This document shows positions 21,500 through 34,377 of a stretch of DNA of 64,000 nucleotides, in pieces. The stretch spans positions 1,736,001-1,800,000 of the forward strand of contig JANVFP010000002.1 of NCBI GenBank assembly GCA_027919835.1, written 5' to 3'. The position numbers and the translations under genes were made by a program. The stretch's first letter is position 1; each line of letters opens with the position of its first letter. Source of the stretch: Lentinula raphanica (Eukaryota; Basidiomycota; Agaricomycetes; Agaricales; Omphalotaceae). The notes under the pieces were generated by a model, which saw only the letters and a program-made list of their open reading frames with translations, ran no database searches and was not told where the DNA came from.

Positions 21500-24400
21500 A
21501 TGCATAACTCTATAGCAATTGTGAGTGATATCTTTAGTTTACTTCATGTTATTAGTTTAAAAAAATTTTAGGTTGGAATCTCTGCTGAAATTCCTAGTGG
21601 AAAGCATTCCAAAGCCAACTTTGATCATGCTGAATTCTACAATTTCTTATTGCAACATGGTGAAGCATACTCTGAATTCCCAGCTGACCGTTTTAATTTC
21701 AAAGCGTGAGTAAATAATTCTATGCATACTTATATTCATGCATGCCCAAGGTGTACACAACATGCACTGAGTTTATCTGTTACATGATCAGTCATATATA
21801 ACAGCAATAATGGCATTGTTCTGCCTGACTGTTTCAAAATTCTTTAACTCAATATTTCATTTCCTGTCTGACTCTAATCTTTACTTCTAGATGGCATGGC
21901 CATTATATTGGTCAAATCAATGCTGAACAAGGATCATTTTTGAAAGACATTGATCTTTTTGACAATGTGGAGTTTGGAATTTCCTCAGCAGATGCCTATG
22001 CAATGGCTCCTGTGACAAGAAAAATAATTGAACACAGTTTTCTTGCTCTTCTAGACTCAGGTATTGATTACCGCACTAGGAAAGTAGGATGCTATACCTC
22101 AGGAAATTCTATAGACTTGAGTAATGTTGCTAATGCTGTAAGCTTTTAGTTTATTTATGCTTTGCCTAGGAATTCTAACTTCATCACAATAGGATGAATA
22201 TAACCTGACTTCTTTCTCTGCATCATCTCCAGCAATGCTGGCAAACAGAGTATCTGCACATCTAGATCTTCTAGGACCTTCATTTCCTGTAGATACAGCA
22301 TGCAGTTCCAGTCTCACTGCAACTCATATTGCTGTGCAAGCAATCCTGAATAAAGAATGTGAAGCAGCAGTTGTTGCCGGGTGTCAAATCAATCATAGGT
22401 GAACAGAATTTATTATAGAATATAAAATTCTTTATGAATAAGTGACCTTTCAAAGATTGATTGACTGGATTGGATACAGTCAAGGATCTATTCTTGCTCC
22501 AGATGGAAAAAGCAAGCCTTTTGATGCTTCAGCAAATGGGTACCAGATTTTATTTTCTCTATACCTTTTTTCTTTGTCATTTGATACCAATATTAGATTT
22601 GCTCGTGCTGAAAGTTGTGTTGCCATTGTGTTGAAAGATCTCAAAACTGCAATTCAGGATGGTGACCATGTATATGCCACAGTATGTACTTTTACTTTTT
22701 CATCACAGCTTGATTATACAAACAATTGTAATAGATACTCGGTACAGCAATTAACTCTAGTGGCTCTGGTGCAGCACCTGGAGCACCTGTAGCAGAAGCT
22801 CAGCGGCAGGTCATGATTGAGGCATTCAGTAAAGCAAGCCGGAGCTGCTCTGATGTTGACTTCATAGAGCTTCATGCAACTGGCAAGTGATAAATTTATG
22901 ACATAGACAATACAGCTGAATTTGACCTTCAGGAACTGCCAAGGGAGATCCTACAGAAGTAAACTGGATAGGCCAAGAGTTTCACAGGGAAAAAGAGCTA
23001 CTCCTTGGAAGTGTAAAAGGCAATATTGGGTTCGTTTTCAGAATGAAGACTGAATTTCATATTCTCAAATCATGATTAGACATGCCGAAATTGCTTCATT
23101 CCTAGTGTCCCTCTCAAAGGTCCTTTCCATACTGCAGCACCAGGTTATTCCACCCAATGTAAACTTATCAACTCTGAATCCTGCTATTCAGTGGTCCAAG
23201 TATAATATTGTGGTCCCACAACAGCCTACTGCACTTCCACAAAGTTCATCCAAAGCCAACTTAATTGCCATGACCAGCTCTGGAATAGGAGGTTCAAATG
23301 GTCACCTAGTATTGGAAGGACCTTTGGTGACTAAGGATAATAGTTATCAGCAGCTGGAAAATATCTCAGATAGTCCACTTCTGCTCATGGCTGGAGGTCT
23401 CTCATCCAGAACAGCAATATCAATTGCTGAAACAATTCGGAATGAATTGGAAATATCAAATTCAAAGGATGCTAAAACTCTGTCACTTCTTCTTGGCCGT
23501 CGGGTCAGACAAATGACATGGCGTTCTTTTTCTGTTGTTAACACAACAAAAGACATTTCATCAGCTATGTTTTCACCTCCACGTCATTGCAAGCGCATAA
23601 AACCTTCCCTAGTTTTTGTTTTCTCAGGCCAGGGTCCTCAGCACAAAAATAGTAAGTTACATATTAGTTGCTTTCTTGCCTTGTTGGAAATTCACTTTTT
23701 CATTTCTAGTGGGAAAACAATTGTTTCAGCAATGGCCAGTTTTCCAACAAAGTGTCTTAGAAATGGATGCCCTGTATAAACAAATCACTGGAAAATCACT
23801 CATCAATGATTTTGGCTTGTTTGGCAGTCAAGATGCTAAATTGTCTCTCACACAACCTTGGCCCATTGCACTGATTCTACCATCCATTGCTATTTTCCAA
23901 ATAGCTCTTTTTGATCTCCTCATATCCCTGGGTATTGTTCCAGATGCAATAGTAGGCCATTCTGCTGGAGAAACAGCTGTCTTCTATGCATCTGGTGCTG
24001 CTCCAAAGGCAATGGCTGTGGAGTTAGCTATTATCAGAGGCCAAACATTTTCAGATTTGGAGTCATTAGGTGGCTCAATGGCAGCCTTGTCATGCACCCC
24101 TGATCAAGCTCAAGCCATTATTTCAGCTGTGCAAAAGGACTATTCAGAAAAAGTGCTAGAAATTGCTTGCTACAACTCTCCCACTGCTGTTGCTCTAGCT
24201 GGACATGAAGATGCACTTGACTGTGCTCTAAAGCTGGCAGCAAACTTAGGCATATTTGGACGGAGAATTGACACACCAGTAGCAATTCATTCATCTATGA
24301 TGGAGACTTGTAGAGATGAGTATCTCACCCACTTACATGATCTCTTTACTCGATATCCAGGAAATCATTGTCCAAGTATTCCCATTTATTCCACACTTAC

Positions 24401-27400
24401 AGGAAAGTCATATTGCAAACCAATAGATTTTGAATACTTCTGGAGAAATACCCGTGGCCAAGTTCAATTTACTCAGGCCATACAGTCCATATATGAAACA
24501 ACAAAATCATTCACTGCAGTGGAAATTTCCCCTCATCCAGTTCTTGCATCTTATCTTTCTTCAATGGTGAATGATAATGATGTTCTGCATACCCTACATC
24601 GTCCAAAAAATAACAAACTCAGCAAGGAATCTCAAGATATCCTTCAACTCTGTGGAAATATTCTCCTTGCAGGTCATAATTGTGTAAATTTTGCATCTTT
24701 AACAGGAGTTAATAAAGTTGCAACATCCACTTCTTTTCCAAATTACCCTTTTCACAAGAAGCAATTTCCCCTTTACCCAGATACTCCAGACAACTCAAGA
24801 CTATTTGAGTCTCATAGGGGCCCTCTTAACTACTCATACCTCAGAATGAATCAAGAGACACATCCTATTCTGGGTGAGCATATTATTCAAGGGGAGCCAA
24901 TTATGCCTGCTGCTGGATTTATGGAAATGGTAAATAAAAACTCATGATATCTAATATATTTTGCTGACTATTGATTTTTGGAGGCTTTGGAATTTGGAGC
25001 TACAACTCTTTTAGATGTCACAATGCATTCTATTTTGTCACTGTCATCAAACAGTCCCATCCATCTTGAATTAGATCTTAAAGATTCACAATGGACATTA
25101 CACTCACAGTCCAATATTGGCCAGTCTGGTTCAGTTGTGGGTAGCTGTTTTAATACATGTTTTTTTTCCTCAACAACATTATAGAAACAATTACATGCAT
25201 CAGGATATATATCACATGAGCATCCTACTGTGCATCCTTTGCTGGATATTGCTGCAATCCGACAGCGGTGTCATAACTATATCAGCTCTGGTGGGTTAAG
25301 TGATTTCATCTTTACCAATATATACTTATTTAATATTTTATATACAGACTTTTACAAGAGGCTATCTTATTTTTCATCATATGGTCCCCACATGCAACGA
25401 GTTACCAATATGTATTATAGCTCATCTGAATGTCTACTATCATTGCGAGGCATGGATGACATTCTCAAAAAGTATATTTTCATGCCATTGAATAGTACAA
25501 ATTGCTAACATGACATCAGAGATGGAGCATATATTTTGCATCCAGCAATATTAGATTCATGTATTCAAGTAACTGGGCAGCGTGTGTTTCATGGAAACTT
25601 CTGTCCTAATTCTTACTATCTCCCGGCACATCTTGATTCTCTGATAATTCACAAGAAACCAAGACCATACTACTTTCCCACTCATCTTTATGCATATATT
25701 ATTCTAAAAGAATGGGCTCCAGGTAAGTGCAATTATTATCATGTGACATGCATAGCTGCAATTTATGCATATTCTTGATAGCCAGAATCACTTATGATAT
25801 TGCACTTGTGGATAGTCTTGGAGAACCACTGGTCACTTTGAATGGCTTAACTGCTGAGGAACATAGCCTCAATGCTATTTCACCTATCACAGTACCTCTA
25901 GAAATAGTTCAACAGCGTTTGCCATTCAATAACAGCAGCAGCATAATATCCCTCAATCAAATTGATCCTGTATGTGCTGTTTCTTTCAGTACTGATTAAC
26001 CATTCTGAATCAAGTACAAGGTGGCTGCTCAGTCTATGGACAATGACAACTGTGTAATCATGCAAATAATTTCCCAAACACTGCATGACAATAGTAAATC
26101 TGCAGGGCTTCATCACTTGCGCATTCTCATTGATAGACCCAGTGAGTTCAAGTTTCAGCTAGTATATTACCTTCATGCTAAAATTTGATTAAGGCAATGA
26201 TATTTCACTAGTAGATATATGCACAAAGTTTCCTGGCATATATCTTGAAATATTTATTTCCCATCCAGTTTCATCATCTTCCACTATCAATATGAAAACA
26301 CATAGTGGAATTATACGGACCCTACCAAAAGAGCAGCTTGATGATATGCAATACTTTCCTTCATTCCTGAGTATTGTCATTACATTTGAGAGCTGCAGCA
26401 GCAAACTGGAGCATCTCTTCATGATAGCAGCAAACACAATGAATCCAGAGGGCCGATTTCTTTTGGTGTCCAGGCTGAAGAGTTCTTCTATTTCCTTACA
26501 TTCAATATCCACTATTGTTTTTCAAGATCCTCTTTGCACAATATATGAAGCAGAAATACCTTTCTGCTCATCTCAAGGACCATTCTCTCAGGAGGATACC
26601 TGTGTGCTGTTCTACAACTATGGACAAGAATATAAAATTCAGCAGGAGTTCAGTAATTTCAATGTATTACAGAACCTGGACATATGGCTGATAGGAACTC
26701 ATTGTTGGAGTGGCTCAGCACTTTGGGGATTTGCACGTACACTTCGGCAAGAATATTTGTGCTGGACCATTCATGCTGTTATGCTACCCTCTGTCATGCC
26801 CAAAGAAACATGGACAGTATGGCTGCACTCAATACCAGCCTATGCTACTAAAGAACTGGACATTATGTTTAACCAGGATGGAATAGCTACTGTTCCTCGG
26901 CTATTACCTCTGCCAGATTGCAGAATCAATGATGTGACTGTGCTGGTAGCCCCAGATTTGCACAACTCCTGCAATATAGGCATCAAGGTGCTATCCTATT
27001 CCACTGTAGGGAAAGCAACAGGATTTATTGCCTCAGTAACTGAACCTAACAGCCATGCACAATGGAGAGGTTCACATGTTGCAGGGATACAACTAGATCC
27101 AATAAAAGCCTCAATTGTGGTGAATGTTACTTCTGTTACACATATACCTGCAGCATCATTGACAATTAGTCCCACTGCCATCTTGGGCTCAGTAATTGCT
27201 ATTACTGCTGTGGGAATCAATGAATTTGCCAAAACAAAAAATTCAGCAATTTCGGCTCTTGTTACTCATGCTGATGCTATAATTGGACAGTACATCTGTC
27301 AATTGTATGCCTTTTTTGGAATAAACACAGTAGCAATGCCCACATCTGCACGTTTTGTAGATTTTGCAGCAAATGGGTACCGAAAATATGATGTGGTAGT

Positions 27401-30314
27401 TTCTGGCTATGAGGATGCTCTACACAATACTTTCCTTCAATCTTTGCTCAAGCCAAATTCTGGGCATCTATTTCATGGAATGGCTCTTCATGTAGCTTTG
27501 TCTCAACACTCTTGCAAAATCCTTATCTTACCAATGAAGCTATCAGCTTAGTCATATCTACTCCAGGATTGGATTGGATAACTACTGGCTCAGATTTGGA
27601 TACCACCTTCACAGATCATTTACCAGCTACTATGTCACTATTGGTCACAGCCTCTCCAAAGTTTGACACCAATGGTGTTTATATTTTACTTGGAGGGATT
27701 GGAAGCCTTGGAGTTCATATTGCTCTATTTATGTACAAGGTATGAGATATGTCTCTCAATAATTTTCAGAATCTGATGTCAATACTTTCAGCATGGTGCA
27801 AGAAATATCATACTCACCTCACGCTCAGGTCATCCTAAAGATCTTTTTGTAAACAGAATGCTCTGTTTTTTGCAGGGACTTGATGACCTTACTATCAGAA
27901 TTAGTGCTGTCAATGGAACATCAGTTGAAGACATGCAAAAATTCATTGACAGTATATCCCTTCCCATCAAGGGATGCATTCTCTTGGCTGCTGTTCTGCA
28001 AGATCGCTCTTTTCACTCCCTTACCACATATGATTTTGAGCAAGTTTTTGCTGCCAAAACAGGTCTATATTCTGTTCTTGAGAAAGTAATAGAATTACAG
28101 ACTTTGGATTTTGTTGTCAGCTTTTCTTCTGTCTCAGGAATTCTTGGAACCCACGGACAAGCAAATTATTCTGCGTAAGTAATATATAATGTGGAATAAT
28201 CAGATTGGACTACTAAAAGCTCACAACTGTAAATTAGTGCAAATACAGCCCTGGATGGAGCTCTATCTCTACTCAGAAATAGCTTTTCATTTGTTTGTCC
28301 TGCTATTGCTGATTCTGCACTCATGCAGTATGGAGAAAACTTATCAGATCTGGGACGAAAATCATTGCTACAATGGTCATTCACATCTCAAGGTGAGTTG
28401 AGACTCTCTACCATTTAGTCAATGAAGCTCATGACCTTCAATTTGTCTTTAGAAATGATTCAATGGTTCAGTGATGCAATGTATCAATTTCAACAGGGGC
28501 AAAAATTTGCTCTTTATGTACCACAACTCAACTGGGAAGTTCTTGATCAAAATCACAGGGTTTCAGGTTTGGTGCAACATCTTGTACCTGACTACCAAAC
28601 CACAAATATTGCAACAGATGACATTTTGGAGAAGATGACAGAGATAGTGAAAAGAGTTCTTGACATTTCCAACAATGACTTCTCACCCCATATTCCCTTT
28701 ACATCCTATGGGATTGATTCCCTCTCAGCCTCACGGTTATCATTTTCTCTGCACTCAATAATCGACATCACTCAAATACAATTGCTGGGGAGATATCATT
28801 AAATGATATATATCAACGTTTTATGGCCACTAAAGTCAAGATCAATACAAGCAGGCTCAATTTGTCAAACACAATAATAGGTCCATCATATGGCATACAG
28901 GAAACACTTGCCAAGTACATAGCTTTTCTTCCCCGACAGTCCTCTACCAAAGTCAGCTCACTGCCACTGGAGACATCTAATGTTGTTCTCCTAACAGGAA
29001 GCACTGGTTCCTTTGGTTGTGCAATATTAGCAAAATTGCTTTCAGAGAAAACAATCACTCATGTCTTTGCATTGTGTCAAAAACATGCACATTTATCACT
29101 AGCAGAACGACAAAGGGCAGCACTATTAAGGAATGGCTATGGAGTAAAGCTGTTGAGCTCATTGAAATTAACTTTGGTTGAAGGTGACTTAAGTCTGCCT
29201 AATTTTGGCATGGATGTAGAGATTTTCAAAAAGGTAAGTTCTTCAACTTATTCTCAGAGAATCAATGTTAAAGAAAGATTCTCACAGATGCATGGTTCAG
29301 TCACCCATATCATCCACAATGGTAGGAATTTCCCCTTTATTTCTCAATGCATAACTGAGGTCAATGTCAGCTTGGAAAGTCAAATTTTCAGAGCCACTTT
29401 CTGCATATGAAACCTTGCTTGATGGAACATGCAAACTAATCAATTTTGCATTATCAGTTCAAGATCGAACATTCCCTTCCCTTTCATATATTAGTACAAT
29501 TGGAATTAAACAAGGTATGCAGCTGACATTTGCATATGCTTGATGAGGCTTATCTGTTCATACTGCTAGCCCGCGATGGAAAAGTTCTCCCAGAGGAACA
29601 GCTCCAAGATCCCAGTCTTGTCATTTCAACTGGATATGCTGAATCAAAATGGGTAGCAGAACAAATTATATATGCTGCTCGGCATTCTTGCAAGTTGAAT
29701 GCTTCAGTCATCCGTGTTGGACTGCTCTCAGGATCTATCAATGGTCATTGGGATACAAACCATTGGTTCCCATCTCTTGTTGAGTCAGGACATTATGTGG
29801 GATGTCTTCCTGATGGAGATGAGGTTTGTACTGTTCTCATTCTTCTCATTTCTATATTTAAAAAATCATACAGCTTGTATCTTGGCTCCCTACTGATATG
29901 GCTGCTGCTGCTGTTATTGAATTGAGACATTCAACAGCTGAGGTGATGAATTTAGTTCATCCAAATCCAGTCAAATGGAGAACAATCATGACTGAGTTAT
30001 CAGAGACTCTTCATCTACCACTGGTCCCTTATGCTGAATGGTTTGGTTGCATCGAGAGTGTTTCAAGAGAACAGGCTATGCTTCCAGTAGCAAAGCCTAC
30101 TTTTGGAGCCCTGAGGCTCCTTGATATGTTTGGATATGGTGTGAAACCTCATCCTGGCTTTGAATCTATGGGACTATTACCCAAGGTAGTTTTTGCACAA
30201 TCTTTGAAGAATGCACCAACACTAGAGGCTGCTCAAAATCAACAAATTGGAAAGACAGATATTCAGAAATGGGTTGCTAAATGGCAAGCAGTTCAGTTTC
30301 TTCCTGCAGTATAG
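21500..30314 (+). CDS. Reducing polyketide synthase with terminal thioester reductase (left copy)
   Basis: A many-exon gene starts MHNSIAI-VGISAEIPSG. Domains in order: KS (DTACSSSL; ELHATG; GSVKGNIG; ~21.5-23.3 kb), AT (GHSAGE; ~23.6-24.6 kb), DH (HIIQGEPIMP and HPAILDSC; ~24.8-26.0 kb), a degenerate middle region with an ER-like remnant lacking the Gly-rich cofactor loop (~26.3-27.6 kb), KR (GGIGSLGVHIALF; SFSSVSGILGTHGQANYSA; ~27.7-28.4 kb), ACP (YGIDSLSASRL; ~28.7 kb) and a C-terminal NAD-binding thioester reductase (LLTGSTGSFGCAILAKLL; GYAESKWVAE; ~29.0-30.3 kb). Reductive release would give an aldehyde or alcohol. KS intron 22883-22932 has a GC donor. Two one-base homopolymer losses relative to the right copy (near 27472 and 28790) shift the frame, so it is an apparent pseudogene unless these are assembly errors. 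Confidence 0.9.
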
Positions 30315-30666
30315 ATTCTGGTGAATTGTTAGCTTATATGTTGCAGAAGTATACATGTACTCATTTGTTGATGGAGTAATAACAACAATAAAAGTAATAT
30401 TAGTCACAGTCTCATTTTGTCTTTCACACAGTTCAATATATCTTTTATTTGTGTTGCTTGTTAGTATAACATGATTGACCTTGAGATGCTGAAAAGGAAT
30501 TTCAAAATAGCTACAAATTACAATAGGATACTGGTTATCTTGGATACACATAAATTGCATTAAAGAAAAATTACAATCATGATATATATGTCAACCTAAA
30601 CTGATTTAAAGTGCACATAAATGATACATACTGTTTTTATGTATGACTTAGCCCCAGGTACCTGCA

Positions 30667-30926
30667 CATTAGGAAAAATATTCTCATCTCTAGAGTCCCC
30701 AGAGATACCCCCCAATTCCTAGGTAGTCTCAGAGAGCCTAGAGTATCTGAGTTCTTTGAGGCTTCTAAAAATTCTGGGTGCTTTCTGGTGCTTTCAGATG
30801 CTTTCAGGATCTTTCAGGATCTCTAGGATGTTTTTTGATCTTTCAAAGTTCACAAAAATCTTTGAGCAGCCTAGGAATTGGGGGGTATCTCTGGGGACTC
30901 TAGAGATGAGCATATTTTTCCTGATG
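30667..30926. mobile_element. CATCAG-family MITE (260 bp), TSD CA, left arm
   Basis: Termini are CATTAGGAAAAATATTCTC and GCATATTTTTCCTGATG with CA on both sides. It is a near copy of 3484-3765 and is present at the mirror position in the right arm, so it was there before the duplication. Confidence 0.95.
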
Positions 30927-31127
30927 CAGGTGAATCACAAGTTTGACAACCTGATGGAAACCTATTGACTTGCTGGTACTAATATACCTGTCAGATAAGT
31001 CAGCTCCTAGTTATAGGTCAGAGCTTTGCATAACTGATTACCTGTGCTACAGGTCATGGTTATACCTGGACAGAACTTGTGCAGACCCTTGAGACATATT
31101 CAAAACTATTCACTTGAGCACTAAGCT

Positions 31128-31315
31128 CTTGCTCAAATGGTGGAGGTATCTCAGTAAGACCCATTGGAAGAGCAGCTTGCAGCAGCTGCTACTAAAGAGG
31201 AAACATCAGATCTGACTTATTTCCTTGCTCCAGACACTAAAACTATTGTCAAACAGAAACAGGCAGAAGATCAAATGGTGGGAGTATCTCAGTAAGACCC
31301 ATTGGAAGAGCAGCT
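31128..31315 (+). repeat. Direct repeat at the inner edge of the left arm
   Basis: The block CAAATGGTGGAGGTATCTCAGTAAGACCC... (near 31133) recurs about 140 bp later (near 31273) with one or two changes, both followed by ATTGGAAGAGCAGC. The inner palindrome boundary falls inside the first copy. Confidence 0.8.
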
Positions 31316-32026
31316 ATTACCTTAGGATTGTTAGGTAATTGTACACTCTAACCTTTGAATACACAGGGCTGCTAGGCAGAGTGTCTTATGCTGTGAGTTG
31401 GGACTGGTAAAGACTTGATATGTCCTTGTTGTGACACTTGGTCAGTTGTAGAAAATGAGAGATTTCAGACAGAGTTAGAAAAACCATAATCAAATAGCTA
31501 AATTTGTAAATCTAAGGTTACATACAAGTACTTGAGGTATTTATAGATAATTTGTAAGTAAGATATAAAAGGAATTGAATAGAAAGTATGTTGGTTGTAA
31601 GTTGAGTCAATGGAAGCAAAAAGGATTTGAGTCAACCCAATGAGTACCAGGACTTGATATCCTTATTGAATAATGTAAAAATGACTCAAATCAACATGGG
31701 GAGCATTGATCCAATCATTGGAAATGAATGATCTTGAATAAAGTAAATACAGCCATACAAAGTCTGTCATTTCTTGTAGAGGGTACAAAATGAGTACAGA
31801 AGCAAGAAGGAGTGACCACAACTGAGAACTGCAAAAGGGTCAGTAAGGATGTCCAAGATATGTACACAATGCCATATGGATCTAGGCAACACAAGGGTGG
31901 TCTTCTAGGTAGCCATGAGGAGTTGTAAAGAAGAGATGGAGACAAGGAACAGAGCCTTGGCTCCAAAGTTCTAGTTAGCATGAATCTGTTTGGTATAGAG
32001 GACAAACTAATTTTGGTGAATGCCTA
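31158..32026. other. Spacer segment without a clear gene
   Basis: AT-rich with no confident coding region. A minus-strand frame at 31715-32005 could continue the gag-like remnant at 34378-34950 across the inserted LTR, but its translation has no motif I recognise. Confidence 0.5.
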
Positions 32027-32271
32027 CTTGATGTTATGAAGCATAACATAATCTCTACCACCCCCACAATTCTCTCAAATATTCCCTGAATATATCTGGC
32101 ATTTATCCCTATTTTTATGGTATTTTCCTTATTTTTCAAGGCCTTAACAAGCCCTACAAGCCCCTTTTCTCGTTGGCCGAGCCTACGCCGAGGTGGCGCT
32201 TATTTGGCGTCTCGGCATCGAAACGTAGAAGCGCCGTATATTACTTTCTCTCACGCTTCTTCCTCTTCCTC

Positions 32272-32866
32272 CATCAGGAAAAATACCCCTGACCAGAGGT
32301 CTTTCAAAGACACCAGAGATTCCCCCAAAAGTCTAAAGTCTTTCAAATAGTTTAAAGTATCTAGACTCTCAGAACTCTTTGGGAAAAGGGCTCAAAATTT
32401 GGTTTCCTTGAAATTCTTTAGAATTGTTTCTGAGTTGTTCAAAGGTAACTCAGAGATTCCCAAAATGCTCCAGGTTTTTGGGAATAACCTGAGCTCTTCA
32501 GATACTCTAGAGAGCTTGAATACTCTGAGCTGCCTAGGTTTTTTCCAATATCCTGAAGATTTCTTGAGATTTTTCATGTTCTCTGAATATCTTTGAAAGA
32601 TCCTTGAATATCTTTGAATATCTTTGAACATCTTTGAAAGATATTTGAGCTTCTCTGAAGACTTTGAGTGTTTGCAAAAATTTGAAATTTGAGATATTGT
32701 ATATGAAATAAGATGCTATTGCATTTTAACATCTAGAAGATAGTATAGTGTAGTAATACAGTGTAGATATCAGTTAAACTATTATAACTCACAGTTGTCA
32801 ATAATATAGGTGGTCACATGACCTGCCACCGTGGACTGTGTACAATCAAAAAGAACTTCACCAGGT
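32272..32866. mobile_element. Truncated long CATCAG-family element in the solo LTR
   Basis: It begins CATCAGGAAAAATACCCC and is the inverted counterpart of 16403 down to about 15799 of the left-arm long element, then stops inside the shared core at TTCACCAGGT. The second half and the right TIR are missing. The host LTR also lacks ~1.7 kb at this point compared with the copy at 60516, so a deletion removed both. Confidence 0.85.
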
Positions 32867-33011
32867 CGCTCAGCCTCATCCCTTCGGCCACTGGCACTTC
32901 GTTTCTCACCGCCATAGGACCTCAAGAACAAGAACAACGGATACAAGACATGATGGAAGGGATGTAAGGACGACGAGGGGCCCATTTAGAGGGTTGAAGG
33001 CCGCGGTGACG

Positions 33012-33163
33012 CATCAGCAAAACTGACCTGTCAAAAACTTTGAATTTGCCTGGAAAAGCCTGGGCAAGCCTGAGTTTGCCTCAGATTGCTTTGGGTGCTT
33101 TGGGAGAGCCTAGGTTTTGGGGGTATCTCTGGGTTACCTAGGCCAAGGGTACTTTCCCTGATG
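33012..33163. mobile_element. CATCAG-family MITE (152 bp), TSD CG
   Basis: Termini are CATCAGCAAAACTGACC and GGTACTTTCCCTGATG, flanked by CG on both sides. The homologous position in the other LTR (near 62584) is uninterrupted (GACGCGGCC with a single CG), providing a filled/empty pair. It is the shortest member in the window. Confidence 0.95.
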
Positions 33164-34377
33164 CGCGGCCTGCCAACTATAACTATAATTTGTGCGTAAT
33201 CTGTTCCTCTGGACGGATTACATCTAAACTAACGAAGATCCGTCGTTAGGATAGGGACGTCGTTGACTCCTGACTACCCTCGTACTCATCCCAGATCTCA
33301 ACACGCTGGACACCCCCTCGGCCCCGCCTTCTTTGTTACACCCTCGGTTCTGACGTGTCCACGTCGTTTTTGCCCTTCCATTCTTCCGTTCGGCCTTCCC
33401 TCATTTCGGTTTCGTCATCCTCAGCCTCCCCACAACTCGTTTGGTCATCCATAATGATGGTATACATCCGGGTGACCCTTTCTGTGCTTCATCCCCGGTT
33501 CCGACTTGTCAAACCTCGTCTCCACTGCCTTGCTTTCCCGTTTCTCCGTTCGTCAGCTTGTTCTCGTCAACATTGGCTCATATACACGCTGCCTACATCT
33601 GCCAGACTCGAATTGTCAACCCCGCCAGATCTTCAGGTCACTGCCTGTAGTTTCCACCTTGCTTATGCGTATTCGACCCCTTTTGACCCTACCCCTGCTT
33701 ATCTGGACCGCGTACACGTATCATCGGCCCTCCTTCATCTATCCCAGCCTTTCAACTTTCCTTTTTTGGATTAGCAAGTAGTTACAGCACTTGGTGGGTA
33801 TTCCTGGCACAGCAGATGAGTCAAGCAGAGTCAAGGCAACTCCTCATCTGCTGTCCTCTGATACTTTTCTTTTGTTTCTACATTTGATTTCTGATACTCG
33901 TAAATGGCCGGATCAATGCGTCTTCATGCTGATTTGAGTCGTTTCGAGTCATGTTCTGTAATAACGTGTCGACGTTATACCATAACAACGACGCGTTAGC
34001 ACGTCCCGGCACAGGGGCGTGTCATCACAATTATCATCGTGGTGACACATCCCATAGCCAACATTCAATTATATACTATTACCATATATATCTTTACCTA
34101 TTGAAATACTATATAAGCAGTAGGTATTTTGTACCCGATCCCCAGATCGGTTATTTTCTAAGGTTCTCAATGATATTTGGCTCTTTCCTCCCTCTCTAGT
34201 CTCTGGTTTTGGTGTATCTTTAGGTGTAACAACAACAACAACAATCCTTCAGTCCAGTCTTTCAGTGTAGATCTTCCCTGCTTAGCAGCTGTCTATGACG
34301 TTTGTTTGGACGAACTGCTCGTAGCCTCCGTCTGTGGTGCAGTCGAGGGTTAGAGCAACGAGCACCCTAACACTTGA

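Larger units (their letters stand above)
11275..31157 (+). repeat. Left arm of giant inverted repeat (palindrome)
   Basis: This segment is matched on the opposite strand by 37065-55306. The coordinate sum of matching points is about 67083 near the acyltransferase and 68220-68222 from the satellite inward; the 1137-bp jump equals the extra mobile element plus its 2-bp TSD in this arm. Sequence identity is very high, with differences mainly in homopolymers and a few substitutions. The arm carries the acyltransferase, a satellite block, the membrane protein and the PKS. Confidence 0.97.
32032..34372 (+). mobile_element. Solo LTR-like element with perfect 5-bp TSD (CTTGA)
   Basis: It starts TGTTATGAAGCATAACA and ends GAGCACCCTAACA, i.e. 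TG...CA termini, and is bounded by CTTGA at 32027-32031 and again at 34373-34377. Near its 3' end are a TATA box (CTATATAAGCAG, near 34109) and the segment CGATCCCCAGATCGG. The element at 60516-63899 shares both ends and much of the interior. Two CATCAG elements (32272-32866 and 33012-33163) are nested in it. No gag-pol is inside, so it is best read as a solo LTR; a small non-autonomous LTR element is the alternative. Confidence 0.85.

Noticed and set aside
33263..33781. Several Pro/Ser-rich frames in the spacer
   Set aside because: They lie inside the solo LTR; the other LTR copy does not preserve the same frames.
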